This document shows positions 7,698 to 14,040 of a DNA stretch of 21,241 bases, piece after piece. The notes under the pieces are model-generated. The model saw only the letters and a list, made by a program, of their open reading frames with translations, was not told where the DNA came from and did no database searches. The stretch's first letter is position 1; every line of letters starts with the position of its first letter. The stretch is from Eisenbergiella sp963559585 (GTDB lineage: Bacteria > Bacillota > Clostridia > Lachnospirales > Lachnospiraceae): assembly GCA_963559585.1 (NCBI GenBank), contig CAUWLJ010000064.1, forward strand, positions 1 to 21,241, written 5' to 3'. Made by a program: the position numbers and the translations under genes.

Positions 7698-9116
7698 TTA
7701 GGTTTCCTCCTCTCCCGTTTCCGAATCGTCATCAGAAGCAGGGTTCTGCTCCTTCCGGTACTGGCTGGGAGAACAGCCCTTGTACTTTTTAAATGTTTTC
7801 AGGAAATAAAAATAATCGTTGAAGCCGCAGGCGCTTCCTATTGCCTCCACAGACAGCTCAGTTCCTGACAGCAGCTTTTCCGCCTCCTGTATCCGAAGGG
7901 AGTTCATGTACCTGACCAGCGTATTTCCTGTCTCTTTTTTGAAAAGCTGACTGACATAGCTGGGATTGAGATGAAAGCTGTCCGCAATTTCTCTGGTTGA
8001 AATATTGGATCGGAAATTTTCGTGGATGTATTTTATAATCTTCAGGAAGCCCCTGCTGTACCCCTCTCCCTGCCAGTTTTCCTTTTCGTATTCCTGCCGG
8101 ATTACTCTGATGATTTCCTCCGTCATTTCCCGGTAGGTTCCAAAAAGTGACAGAAGCTGTCTGTAGCTGTAGATTTCCAGGTCAATCTGCAGCTGCTGAA
8201 AGATGTAATTATAGATCTCCATAGCCTGCCCCACATGCGACAGGCTGTTTTCATAGGAAAGCAGAAATTCCTCCAGTTCCTTTTCCCTGCCCAGCAGCGG
8301 GATCAGCTCCTGCATGGGAAAATCTATGTAGGCCGCGTGTGTGTCGAACATTCCCTTTTCGGGATGGAAAAAGAATTGGCAGCTGTCATAAATCCCCTGG
8401 TATGCGGCCGCCTGCAGTTTTTCAGGCCAGACAGGCTCATAGCCTACAGACACCCCGTTCACTCCTGCTTTTCTGACATCGCCTGCCCGCAGCCGGCCGG
8501 GCAGGCTGTTAAACAGGTACAGGTACTCATGCACCCCCAGCGGCTGGCAGATGCCGCCAAACACCTCCTCCAGGCACACGCTTCCCGTAGAAACCGCCAC
8601 GTAGAAGGGAACCCTGACCCCTCCCTGCCGGAGGAGTTCGTTCACACGCTCCATATCATTTTCACACAGCGCTTCCATCATATCCATCTGAGGCTGCCTG
8701 GACTTTTCCTTTAAAAGCCGGCGGACTGCATAGCGGACATAGCCGTTCAGCTGTTCGTAGTCCACCGGCTTCAGGCAGTAGCCCACCGCCCCGAAGTGCA
8801 TGGCCTTCTGGGCATAGGAGAAGTCCGCGTGACCGCTGATAATAATGAACTGAATATCCGGTCTGAGCTCCCGCAGATAGGCGCACAGCTCCAGTCCGTT
8901 AAAGGAAGCCATGTTGATGTCCGTTACCACAATGTCTACCGGATTGTTCCTCACATACTCCAGCGCTCTCTGTCCGTCTGTAAAGACGGCGCACAGAGCC
9001 GCCCCCGCTTCCTCCCATTTTGTCCCCTTTCCAATGGACTCCAGCGCCATTGGTTCGTCGTCTACCAGAATCACTCTGGCCCTTCCTTTCTCTTCACAGG
9101 CCCGGCTTATATTCAT
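7698..9116 (-). CDS. Two-component response regulator, AraC-type DNA-binding (YesN family)
   Basis: This 472-residue regulator has an N-terminal receiver domain (about residues 14-135) and a C-terminal pair of AraC-type helix-turn-helices (about 365-465). Receiver residues are all visible: Asp19-Asp20 in VILVDDE, phospho-acceptor Asp66 in DIVVTDINM, Ser94 and Lys116 in CLKP. The DNA-binding part includes NISTREIADSFHLNPSYVSQ and the closing signature EAIGSACGFNDYFYFLKTFK. The ATG overlaps the kinase stop codon (ATGA) and a GGGGG-containing site lies inside the kinase gene, so translation is probably coupled. Its position directly before the permease-binding protein operon implies it controls that operon. 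Because the partner kinase has a premature TAG, signalling may be lost or the regulator may act without its cognate kinase. Confidence 0.93.
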   Translation of the reverse strand: MNISRACEEKGRARVILVDDEPMALESIGKGTKWEEAGAALCAVFTDGQRALEYVRNNPVDIVVTDINMASFNGLELCAYLRELRPDIQFIIISGHADFSYAQKAMHFGAVGYCLKPVDYEQLNGYVRYAVRRLLKEKSRQPQMDMMEALCENDMERVNELLRQGGVRVPFYVAVSTGSVCLEEVFGGICQPLGVHEYLYLFNSLPGRLRAGDVRKAGVNGVSVGYEPVWPEKLQAAAYQGIYDSCQFFFHPEKGMFDTHAAYIDFPMQELIPLLGREKELEEFLLSYENSLSHVGQAMEIYNYIFQQLQIDLEIYSYRQLLSLFGTYREMTEEIIRVIRQEYEKENWQGEGYSRGFLKIIKYIHENFRSNISTREIADSFHLNPSYVSQLFKKETGNTLVRYMNSLRIQEAEKLLSGTELSVEAIGSACGFNDYFYFLKTFKKYKGCSPSQYRKEQNPASDDDSETGEEET

Positions 9117-10855
9117 TCTTTTCCCCCTTTCCCTTCACAGTCAAACGGCTCCAGCTTCAAAGTCACCTTCGTCCCCTCTCCCGGTTCACTTTCTATAAAA
9201 ATCCCGCAGGATGAGCCGTATTTCATCCTGAGGCGGCGGTGTACGTTGCAAAGCCCGATGTGTCCGCTTCCTCCGTCTCCATTCAGACTGTCCCGGATGC
9301 GGGAAAGCGTCTCCGGCTCGATTCCCACGCCATCGTCCTGAATCAGGATAAAAAGTCCCCCTTCCCTTAGAAAGGCGGAAAGATACAGGGTAGTCTTTTC
9401 CTCCCTCATTTCCACGGAATGCTAAAATACGTTTTCCAGTACCGGCTGCAGGATCATTTTGATCACCGGAACATCCAGAGCCGCCGGATCAATGCCGTAA
9501 AGGACATCCACCTTGTTGGAGAAGCGGGCGGCCTGGATTTCCAGATAGGCCCTGGCCACCATGATCTCCTCCCGGAACAGTACGGTTTCCTCCCCCTTAA
9601 CGCTGTAGCGGAAGATTTTCCCCAGATTCTCCGCCAGCGCCGAAGCCACCGGCAGATCATTTTTGTTGCAGATCCCCCGGATTGTCTCCAGTGAATTATA
9701 AAGAAAGTGCGGATTGATCTGGCTGCGGAGAAAGGATGCCTCTGCCCTCTCCTTTTCCAGCTCTATGCTGTACATGCGTTCTGTCGTATCAAAAAGCTGG
9801 CGGGAACGGTGCTCCAGCTCCTCGATCATGGCGTTCAGTTCTCCTGCAAGCTCCTGCATCTCCGCATTCCCATCCACCCTCACCTTTTTCTTTATCTGCT
9901 TGTAATTCCCGCTGCTGATCCCGTGCATATACTGGTTCAGCGCGTAGACCGGACGGATCAGGCTCCGGTAAGTAAAGTAAAGAAGAAGCAGCAGAATCAG
10001 AACAGACAGGCAGCCCAGGCAGAAAATCAGTATCTGCAGTTCCTCCGCATCCTTCAGAAGGCTTTTTTTATCCGTGCACCCCACGATCGTAAGCGGAATC
10101 TGATCCATCCGCTGCGAAGTAATCAGATACTGGGGCGTATACCGGGTCCCCTCAAAGGGAGCATATTCGATCCGCTCCAGAAGTCCCTCCTCCCGCTGGG
10201 CCGCTCCATTAAGCGCGTATTGCTTTCCGTATTCGTCCACCATGAAAAAGGCGGTCTCTCCGGAATAAGAATCCTCATACAGCAGGCTGTCCATCTTAAT
10301 GGAAAGGATGCAGGCTCCGATGGGCTGTGCATAATTTTCCTTAAAATCGTTTCCGTACAGCATCGCAGTAAAAGCCAGCGTCTGGTATCCGTCCTCCATG
10401 GCCTTTTTCTGATCCAGTATTCCCACACATTCATTCTTCCCTGATCCGCTGTAGCGGCTCAGAAGCAGAGTAATCTCCTCGTCCTTTATCTTCGTTCTGT
10501 CCCGGTGCTCTCCAATCAGGACAATATCGTCCAGCTCCGGATAGATGATCTGTACACGGGCAAGGAAGGTATCCATTTCACTGAAAATATAGTAGGCGCT
10601 GGAGTGCTTCTCCCTGTCAAAATAATCGTGGATTTCCCCGCTGTACTGCAGAAAGTTTATCACTGCCTGTGCTTCCTCATCGATGTAGGCAATCTCCTGC
10701 ATATACTTTTCCGCCGCATATCTGACATATTCCACATTTTTACGAAACAGGATGCTTCTGACCGAATACGCCAGCGTCAGATTGATGGCTAAAAAGCTAA
10801 GGCTTACAACCACAGTCACAATTCCAAACTGCTGTCGAATGGTTTTCCCCCGCAT
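9113..10855 (-). pseudogene. Sensor histidine kinase (LytS/YesM family) with an in-frame TAG in the ATPase domain
   Basis: The gene encodes a membrane sensor kinase of 580 codons: first membrane segment about residues 12-34, an extracellular sensor region, second segment about 275-296, a HAMP linker, and a His_kinase domain with the phosphorylated His383 in NPHFLYNSLE. At codon 478 (9422-9424) the frame is broken by TAG inside the N box: ENVF-stop-HSVE, where relatives read ENxxxHGxE. The same frame then continues without change through the G boxes (DDGVGIEPE, GHIGLCNVHRRL) to a TGA that overlaps the regulator start. A 477-residue product would lack ATP binding and be inactive as a kinase. 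No good ribosome binding site precedes the ATG at 9415. TAG is an ordinary stop for two other genes here, so general amber decoding is unlikely. Sequencing error, a recent mutation or readthrough remain possible. The start has AAGGAGG at ideal spacing. Confidence 0.85.
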
Positions 10856-10896
10856 TTTTCCTCCTTATGTACCGCTCCATCTTCTTTTCTATTTAA

Positions 10897-10925
10897 AATA
10901 TACATGATTCATCCATTTTTTGCAA
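10897..10925 (-). promoter_or_regulatory. Promoter of the two-component system
   Basis: On the minus strand TTGCAA (10920-10925), a 17-base spacer and TATATT (10897-10902) form a good housekeeping-type promoter about 40 bases before the kinase ATG. Confidence 0.65.
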
Positions 10926-10940
10926 TATATTTGTTCAACT

Positions 10941-10971
10941 ACAACAAAACAGGAGCGGCTTATGCCGCTCC
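10941..10971 (-). terminator. spoVAC terminator overlapping its stop codon
   Basis: On the minus strand GGAGCGGC-ATAA-GCCGCTCC forms a perfect 8-bp stem followed by TGTTTTGTTGT. The first arm covers the last codons of spoVAC and the loop holds its TAA stop. Confidence 0.75.
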
Positions 10972-11415
10972 CATCATTGATCCGATCCAAAACAGAATCC
11001 CCAGTGCCCAGCTCGTGAAGATCCCATAGAGGATCACAGGCCCGGCAATGGTAAAAATCTTGCAGCCCACGCCGAATACCTGGCCTTCCTTTTTAAATTC
11101 AATGGCCGGGGCCGCCACGGAATTGGCGAATCCCGTGATAGGAACCAGCGCTCCCGCCCCTCCCCACTTTACGATGGAGGGATAGAGGTTCAGCCCTGTC
11201 AGAAGGACGCTTGCCAGGATCAGGAGCAGAGCTGACCATCCTCCCGCCGCCTCCTTATCAAGCCCCATCCCCTGGCAGATGTTCAGGATCACCTGGCCCG
11301 CTGTACAGATCAGGCCTCCTGTCACGAAGGCCTTCGCCATCTGCAGCCACAGGTTATGGGTGGGCGTCACCTGTTTTACATATTTTTGATATTCCTTTTT
11401 CTGCTGTTCGTCCAT
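10960..11415 (-). CDS. spoVAC: Stage V sporulation protein AC
   Basis: SpoVAC is an inner-membrane protein of developing spores that takes part in moving dipicolinic acid across the membrane; in Bacillus it behaves as a mechanosensitive channel. The 151-residue product has the expected cytosolic N-terminus (KEYQKYVKQVTPTHNLW), several membrane segments starting at AKAFVTGGLICTAGQVIL, and the conserved core GGAGALVPITGFANSVAAPAIEFKKEG. I chose the ATG at 11415, which has GGAG 6 bases upstream; the in-frame ATG at 11427 has none. It is an orphan: spoVAD and spoVAE, usually next in the operon, are absent, and a terminator follows immediately. Its leader consists of a conserved structured element and a MITE-like palindrome, and a sigma-F/G-like promoter lies upstream of both. 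Confidence 0.93.
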   Translation of the reverse strand: MDEQQKKEYQKYVKQVTPTHNLWLQMAKAFVTGGLICTAGQVILNICQGMGLDKEAAGGWSALLLILASVLLTGLNLYPSIVKWGGAGALVPITGFANSVAAPAIEFKKEGQVFGVGCKIFTIAGPVILYGIFTSWALGILFWIGSMMGAA

Positions 11416-11539
11416 ATTAATCTCCATTCCGGAGCGTAAGCGGCGGGCGCATCAGGACTGTTTGTGACGCTCCGGCACAAACAGCCAGCCAAACCTGTCT
11501 GGCGGTGAAACAATAAGCCATCAGGCTTATTTGTCACAC
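11413..11539 (-). ncRNA. Structured leader element, copy 1 (upstream of spoVAC)
   Basis: This 127-bp element is about 93% identical (118/127) to copy 2 at 11978-12104. On the minus strand it folds into three hairpins. The third has arms 11456-11466 and 11476-11486, with the loop 11467-11475 reading CCGGAGCGT. That loop is perfectly complementary to ACGCTCCGG (11429-11437), which lies just upstream of the gene's GGAG, making a 9-bp pseudoknot. The element ends precisely at the spoVAC ATG. Substitutions relative to copy 2 keep base pairs only if the RNA is minus-strand. The biological role is unknown; a cis-regulatory RNA or a mobile RNA-coding repeat are the main options. Confidence 0.6.
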
Positions 11540-11540
11540 C

Positions 11541-11701
11541 AGAGCGTGTTTGAAAATTGCCTTCTGCCAGATGTGCGCCCCCATTTGCGGGAAATTTACC
11601 CCAAATAAGCGCGGCGTGGTGGTACGCACCGCGAATTTGGGGGCAAATATACCACGAAGCGGGGCGTGCAGATGGCGGGAATGAATGTTCAAACACACTC
11701 T
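11541..11701. mobile_element. MITE-like long palindrome, 161 bp
   Basis: Its ends are 14-base terminal inverted repeats with one mismatch: AGAGCGTGTTTGAA (11541-11554) and TTCAAACACACTCT (11688-11701). The interior continues as an imperfect inverted repeat almost to the centre, with matching blocks such as GCGCCCC with GGGGCGTG and CCCCAAAT with ATTTGGGG. No gene is present and no target-site duplication is obvious. A second partial copy of one end lies at 12478-12513. It sits between spoVAC's structured leader element and its putative promoter. Confidence 0.65.
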
Positions 11702-11736
11702 AATCCCCCATTCTGCCGTGTTGGCAGATCAGGAGT

Positions 11737-11766
11737 TAGTATATGGGTATAGACGGAAAATATTCA
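11737..11766 (-). promoter_or_regulatory. Putative sigma-F/sigma-G sporulation promoter for spoVAC
   Basis: On the minus strand TGAATA (11761-11766) is followed after 17 bases by TATACTA (11737-11743). Forespore sigma factors of Bacillus recognise TGAATA and CATACTA at this spacing; the match is 6/6 and 6/7. The only downstream gene on this strand before the next promoter is spoVAC, a forespore gene elsewhere. The resulting leader would be about 315 bases. Confidence 0.5.
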
Positions 11767-11815
11767 TGGAACGGCAGGGCGCTCAAAGCCTGCTGTCCAG
11801 AATGTTTCAGCCGCC

Positions 11816-11980
11816 TCAATCGTTTTCTTTCCTGCCCTCCGCTGCCCTGCAGCCGCCGGAGCAGCAGCCGGCGGACGGGCAGCCCATACATTTTTTCCCT
11901 TTTTTTCCCGCCTTCCTGATATGGAGCACAGCCGCTCCCACGATGCTCAGAAGAATACCTGCCAGAATCCAGTCTGCCAT
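11816..11980 (-). CDS. FeoB-associated Cys-rich small membrane protein
   Basis: A 54-codon gene. It has one N-terminal membrane segment (WILAGILLSIVGAAVLHI, residues 4-21), then a basic stretch KAGKKGKK, and a cysteine cluster CMGCPSAGCCSGGC (residues 31-44). This layout is that of the FeoB-associated Cys-rich membrane proteins normally encoded next to the ferrous iron transporter FeoB; their exact role in iron uptake is not settled. GGAG lies 6 bases before the ATG, within the structured leader element copy 2. No feoA or feoB is in the window, so the gene is an orphan. A palindrome fitting a metal-repressor operator overlaps its likely promoter. Confidence 0.75.
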   Translation of the reverse strand: MADWILAGILLSIVGAAVLHIRKAGKKGKKCMGCPSAGCCSGGCRAAEGRKEND

Positions 11981-12104
11981 ATCAATCTCCATTCCGGAGC
12001 GTAAGTGACGGGCGCATCAGGGCTATTTGTGACGCTCCGGCACAAATAGCCAGCCAAACCTGTTTGGCGGTGAAACAATAAGTCATCAGGCTTATTTTTC
12101 ACAC
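11978..12104 (-). ncRNA. Structured leader element, copy 2 (upstream of the FeoB-associated gene)
   Basis: Minus-strand hairpins are: first, GTGAAAAATAAG with CTTATT-g-TTTCAC; second, GCCAAA-cagg-TTTGGC; third, GGCTATTTGTG with CACAAATAGCC. The third loop CCGGAGCGT (12032-12040) pairs with ACGCTCCGG (11994-12002). All three helices are perfect or have a single bulge. As in copy 1, the element runs exactly into GGAG and the ATG of the downstream gene. Confidence 0.6.
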
Positions 12105-12180
12105 TATACTCCCTTCTTTCGATACGATCCGGCCTCAGCAATGACGATGCCGGTATTATCCCTTTATTAGTCATGTTTCA

Positions 12181-12208
12181 TTTATATTAGTTTGAACTAA
12201 TTCGTCAT
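12181..12208 (-). promoter_or_regulatory. Promoter and palindromic operator of the FeoB-associated gene
   Basis: ATTAGTT-TG-AACTAAT (12186-12201) is a perfect 16-bp palindrome. On the minus strand it fills the spacer between ATGACG (12203-12208) and TATAAA (12181-12186), so a bound protein would block RNA polymerase. The TTAG...CTAA outline resembles DtxR/MntR-family metal-repressor sites, which fits an iron-related gene. Transcription from here gives a leader of about 195 bases that includes the structured element and a CCGGC/GCCGG hairpin at 12129-12153. Confidence 0.45.
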
Positions 12209-12292
12209 CTCTGTCAAGCGCTTTGCGAATGGGCGCGGGCTGAACTGTTACGAAACTTTTGATTAACATAAATTCCCCTACCGGCGTAAGCA

Positions 12293-12392
12293 TAAAAAGT
12301 GTGCGTCTTGACGCACACCTGCGCGAGTGCGCATTCACAGCGGAACGTCCTTTTTTATGCAATAGGAAAGGAACTTTCCTATTATATAAAAA
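12293..12392 (+). repeat. Modular palindromic repeat, copy C
   Basis: It starts with ATAAAAA and GTGTGCGTCTTGACGCACAC (12299-12318), identical to copy A. It continues with GCGC-gagt-GCGC, CACAGCGGAACGTCC, and ends with the AATAGGAAAG-gaa-CTTTCCTATT hairpin and ATAAAAA. Compared with copy A it lacks two internal hairpins (about 38 bases), showing the unit is modular. Confidence 0.8.
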
Positions 12393-12442
12393 GGAGCACT
12401 GCCTCTTAGATGATCCTTCACCCGACTGGCAGCGCCCCTTTT
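12388..12442 (-). terminator. Intrinsic terminator of the GH27-GH4 operon
   Basis: On the minus strand GGGGCGCTGCC (12428-12438) pairs with GGCAGTGCTCC (12393-12403), using two G-U pairs. Flanking AAAA/TTTT extend the stem, and the second arm runs into TTTTTATAT. It lies about 95 bases beyond the GH4 stop codon. Confidence 0.7.
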
Positions 12443-12477
12443 TATTATGATGAATATGATTCGTGTGCAGACAGCTT

Positions 12478-12513
12478 CGAGCGTGTCTGAACATTCATTC
12501 CCGGCCGGTCTGC
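12478..12513. mobile_element. Partial copy of the MITE-like element end
   Basis: GAGCGTGTCTGAACATTCAT and the following CCCGgCCggTCTGCA match the minus-strand end of the element at 11541-11701 (GAGTGTGTTTGAACATTCAT, then CCCGCCATCTGCA). The other end is absent. It lies just downstream of the GH4 gene. Confidence 0.55.
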
Positions 12514-12536
12514 ATCATACCTTCCCGGAAACGCAG

Positions 12537-14006
12537 TCACTCCGCCGTAATGGTTCTCGTCCCCCGCTCTGCGGAGATCTCCTCCACGGTCTTATCCTTG
12601 ATCCTTACGGCTCCCTGATAGCCCTCCCTGGTGGGAAGCAGATTTCCTTTGGCAAAACGCTCCTTCGCCTCGGCGATGGCCTTGTTATATTGAGGCAGCC
12701 ACTCCTCCTCGGCGATCAGCATTTCATCGATCATCTGCCATATTTCAGGAGGGTTGCACACAGCTCCGGTAAGAGGATCCATGAGAGCCGCCTGCTTCAG
12801 CAGGTTCGCATCCCCCGCCACAGCGGCCTCCACGGCCAGACGCTGTACCCAGATGGACTGGGAGCAGACCGCCGCACAGCCTAAGGGAAGATCGCCCAGC
12901 TTTGGAACGCTGATGCCGTTTCCGTCCACATAGCAGGGCACTTCTACCACGCACTCATAGGGCAGGTTGGTGATGCAGCCCTCGTTCATCACGTTGAAAT
13001 GGCCTCTGTATTTTCTTCCCGTCTCCAGTCCTTCCATAATATAGGAGCAGTGTTCCCTGCCCCTGCAGCTTCCGTCGTACTTCTTGGGAGGCTCCGCCAG
13101 GATTTTGGGGTATTCGGTCTCAAACCAGTTGCGCTCCTCCCGGGTCACTCTCAGATAACCGCCCGTCTCCCCGTTGATCCAGCTGTCCGTATTGATCCAG
13201 TCCTTGATCTCATCAGGGCGTTTTCTGTACCAGGCCACATACTCGGACAGATGGCCGTTGGATTCGGTGGAATAATAACCGAACCGCTTCAGGATGTCGA
13301 TACGCACCTTTTCTTCCCGGCTGAAGCGCTCGTGGGCTTCAAATCCGGCCAAAAGCTGATCCTTCAGCTCCACCCCGTTGTGCTTCACGCTCACATACCA
13401 GGTCTGATGATTGATGCCCGCACAGGTAATGTCCAGCTCCTCCCTGGGAATGCCCAGCACCTCCCCGATCTGGGATTCCCCGTGGATCTCACCGTGGCAC
13501 AGACCGATGGTTTTCACCCCGCCGTACTTGTTGCAGGCCCAGGTAGCCATGGCGTTGGGATTGGAATAATTAAGCATAATGGCTCCCGGCTCCGCCACCT
13601 CCCGGATGTCCTTACAGAAATTCAGCATTTCCGCGATCACCCTCTGGCCGTACATGATACCGCCCGTGCACAGGGTATCGCCCACGCACTGGTCGACGCC
13701 GTATTTTAAGGGAATATCCACGTCCATCTCAAAAGCGGGAAGGCCGCCGATCCGCACACAGTTGATGATATATCTGGCATTACGGAAGGCCTCCCTCCGG
13801 TCGGTGGTGGACTGGATGCGGATGGGAATATGGTTGCTGTCCAGATCCCGCTGGCACAGCCCCGTCACCTTTTCCAGATTATCCGCGTTAATATCCGTGA
13901 AGGCCACCTCAATGTCATGAAATTCCGGCACGGACATAATATCCGTAAACAATGTCCTGGCAAAAACCAGGCTTCCTGCCCCAATAATTGCAATCTTAAA
14001 GCTCAT
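12537..14006 (-). CDS. Alpha-galactosidase, glycoside hydrolase family 4 (MelA-like)
   Basis: GH4 enzymes cleave glycosides by an NAD+- and Mn2+-dependent redox mechanism in the cytoplasm. The 489-residue protein has the nucleotide-binding GAGS (residues 9-12) and the family metal ligands Cys170 (GLCHGEI) and His200 (AGINHQ). It also has the MelA-like GYYSTESNGHLSEYVAWY and the C-terminal MDPLTGAVCNPPEIWQMIDE. Overall it matches E. coli MelA more closely than 6-phospho-glucosidases of the same family, so an alpha-galactosidase acting on melibiose/raffinose-type sugars is the best reading; alpha-glucosidase or galacturonidase activity cannot be excluded. AGGAGGT lies 4 bases before the ATG. 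It is the second gene after GH27, with a 34-base gap holding a hairpin. Confidence 0.85.
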   Translation of the reverse strand: MSFKIAIIGAGSLVFARTLFTDIMSVPEFHDIEVAFTDINADNLEKVTGLCQRDLDSNHIPIRIQSTTDRREAFRNARYIINCVRIGGLPAFEMDVDIPLKYGVDQCVGDTLCTGGIMYGQRVIAEMLNFCKDIREVAEPGAIMLNYSNPNAMATWACNKYGGVKTIGLCHGEIHGESQIGEVLGIPREELDITCAGINHQTWYVSVKHNGVELKDQLLAGFEAHERFSREEKVRIDILKRFGYYSTESNGHLSEYVAWYRKRPDEIKDWINTDSWINGETGGYLRVTREERNWFETEYPKILAEPPKKYDGSCRGREHCSYIMEGLETGRKYRGHFNVMNEGCITNLPYECVVEVPCYVDGNGISVPKLGDLPLGCAAVCSQSIWVQRLAVEAAVAGDANLLKQAALMDPLTGAVCNPPEIWQMIDEMLIAEEEWLPQYNKAIAEAKERFAKGNLLPTREGYQGAVRIKDKTVEEISAERGTRTITAE

Positions 14007-14018
14007 TTTTACCTCCTA

Positions 14019-14039
14019 TCGGAGCGTCCTTTGCTCCGA
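14019..14039 (-). other. Intercistronic hairpin before the GH4 ribosome binding site
   Basis: TCGGAGC-AAAGGAC-GCTCCGA (minus strand) is a perfect 7-bp stem filling the gap between GH27 and GH4. It ends one base before the AGGAGGT of GH4. It may tune GH4 translation or protect mRNA ends. Confidence 0.5.
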
Positions 14040-14040
14040 C

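Noticed and set aside
9113..9415. Separate small gene encoding only the kinase ATPase domain
   Set aside because: It is in the same frame as the upstream kinase part, separated only by the TAG, and its ATG has no ribosome binding site.
11743..11919. A 58-codon plus-strand frame with a good AGGAG site
   Set aside because: It is antisense to the Cys-rich membrane protein gene and overlaps the sporulation-type promoter; the product resembles nothing known.
11376..12174. Two minus-strand frames (11376-11696 and 11947-12174) that share a translated block LLFHRQTGLAG...LCRSVTNSPDAP
   Set aside because: The shared block is the structured leader element. Of 9 differences in the shared frame 5 change the amino acid, whereas RNA pairing is preserved, so RNA explains the conservation better than protein.
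12212..12217. TTGACA on the minus strand upstream of the FeoB-associated gene
   Set aside because: No -10 box at 16-18 bases (CAAACT at 17); the ATGACG/TATAAA pair around the palindrome fits better.
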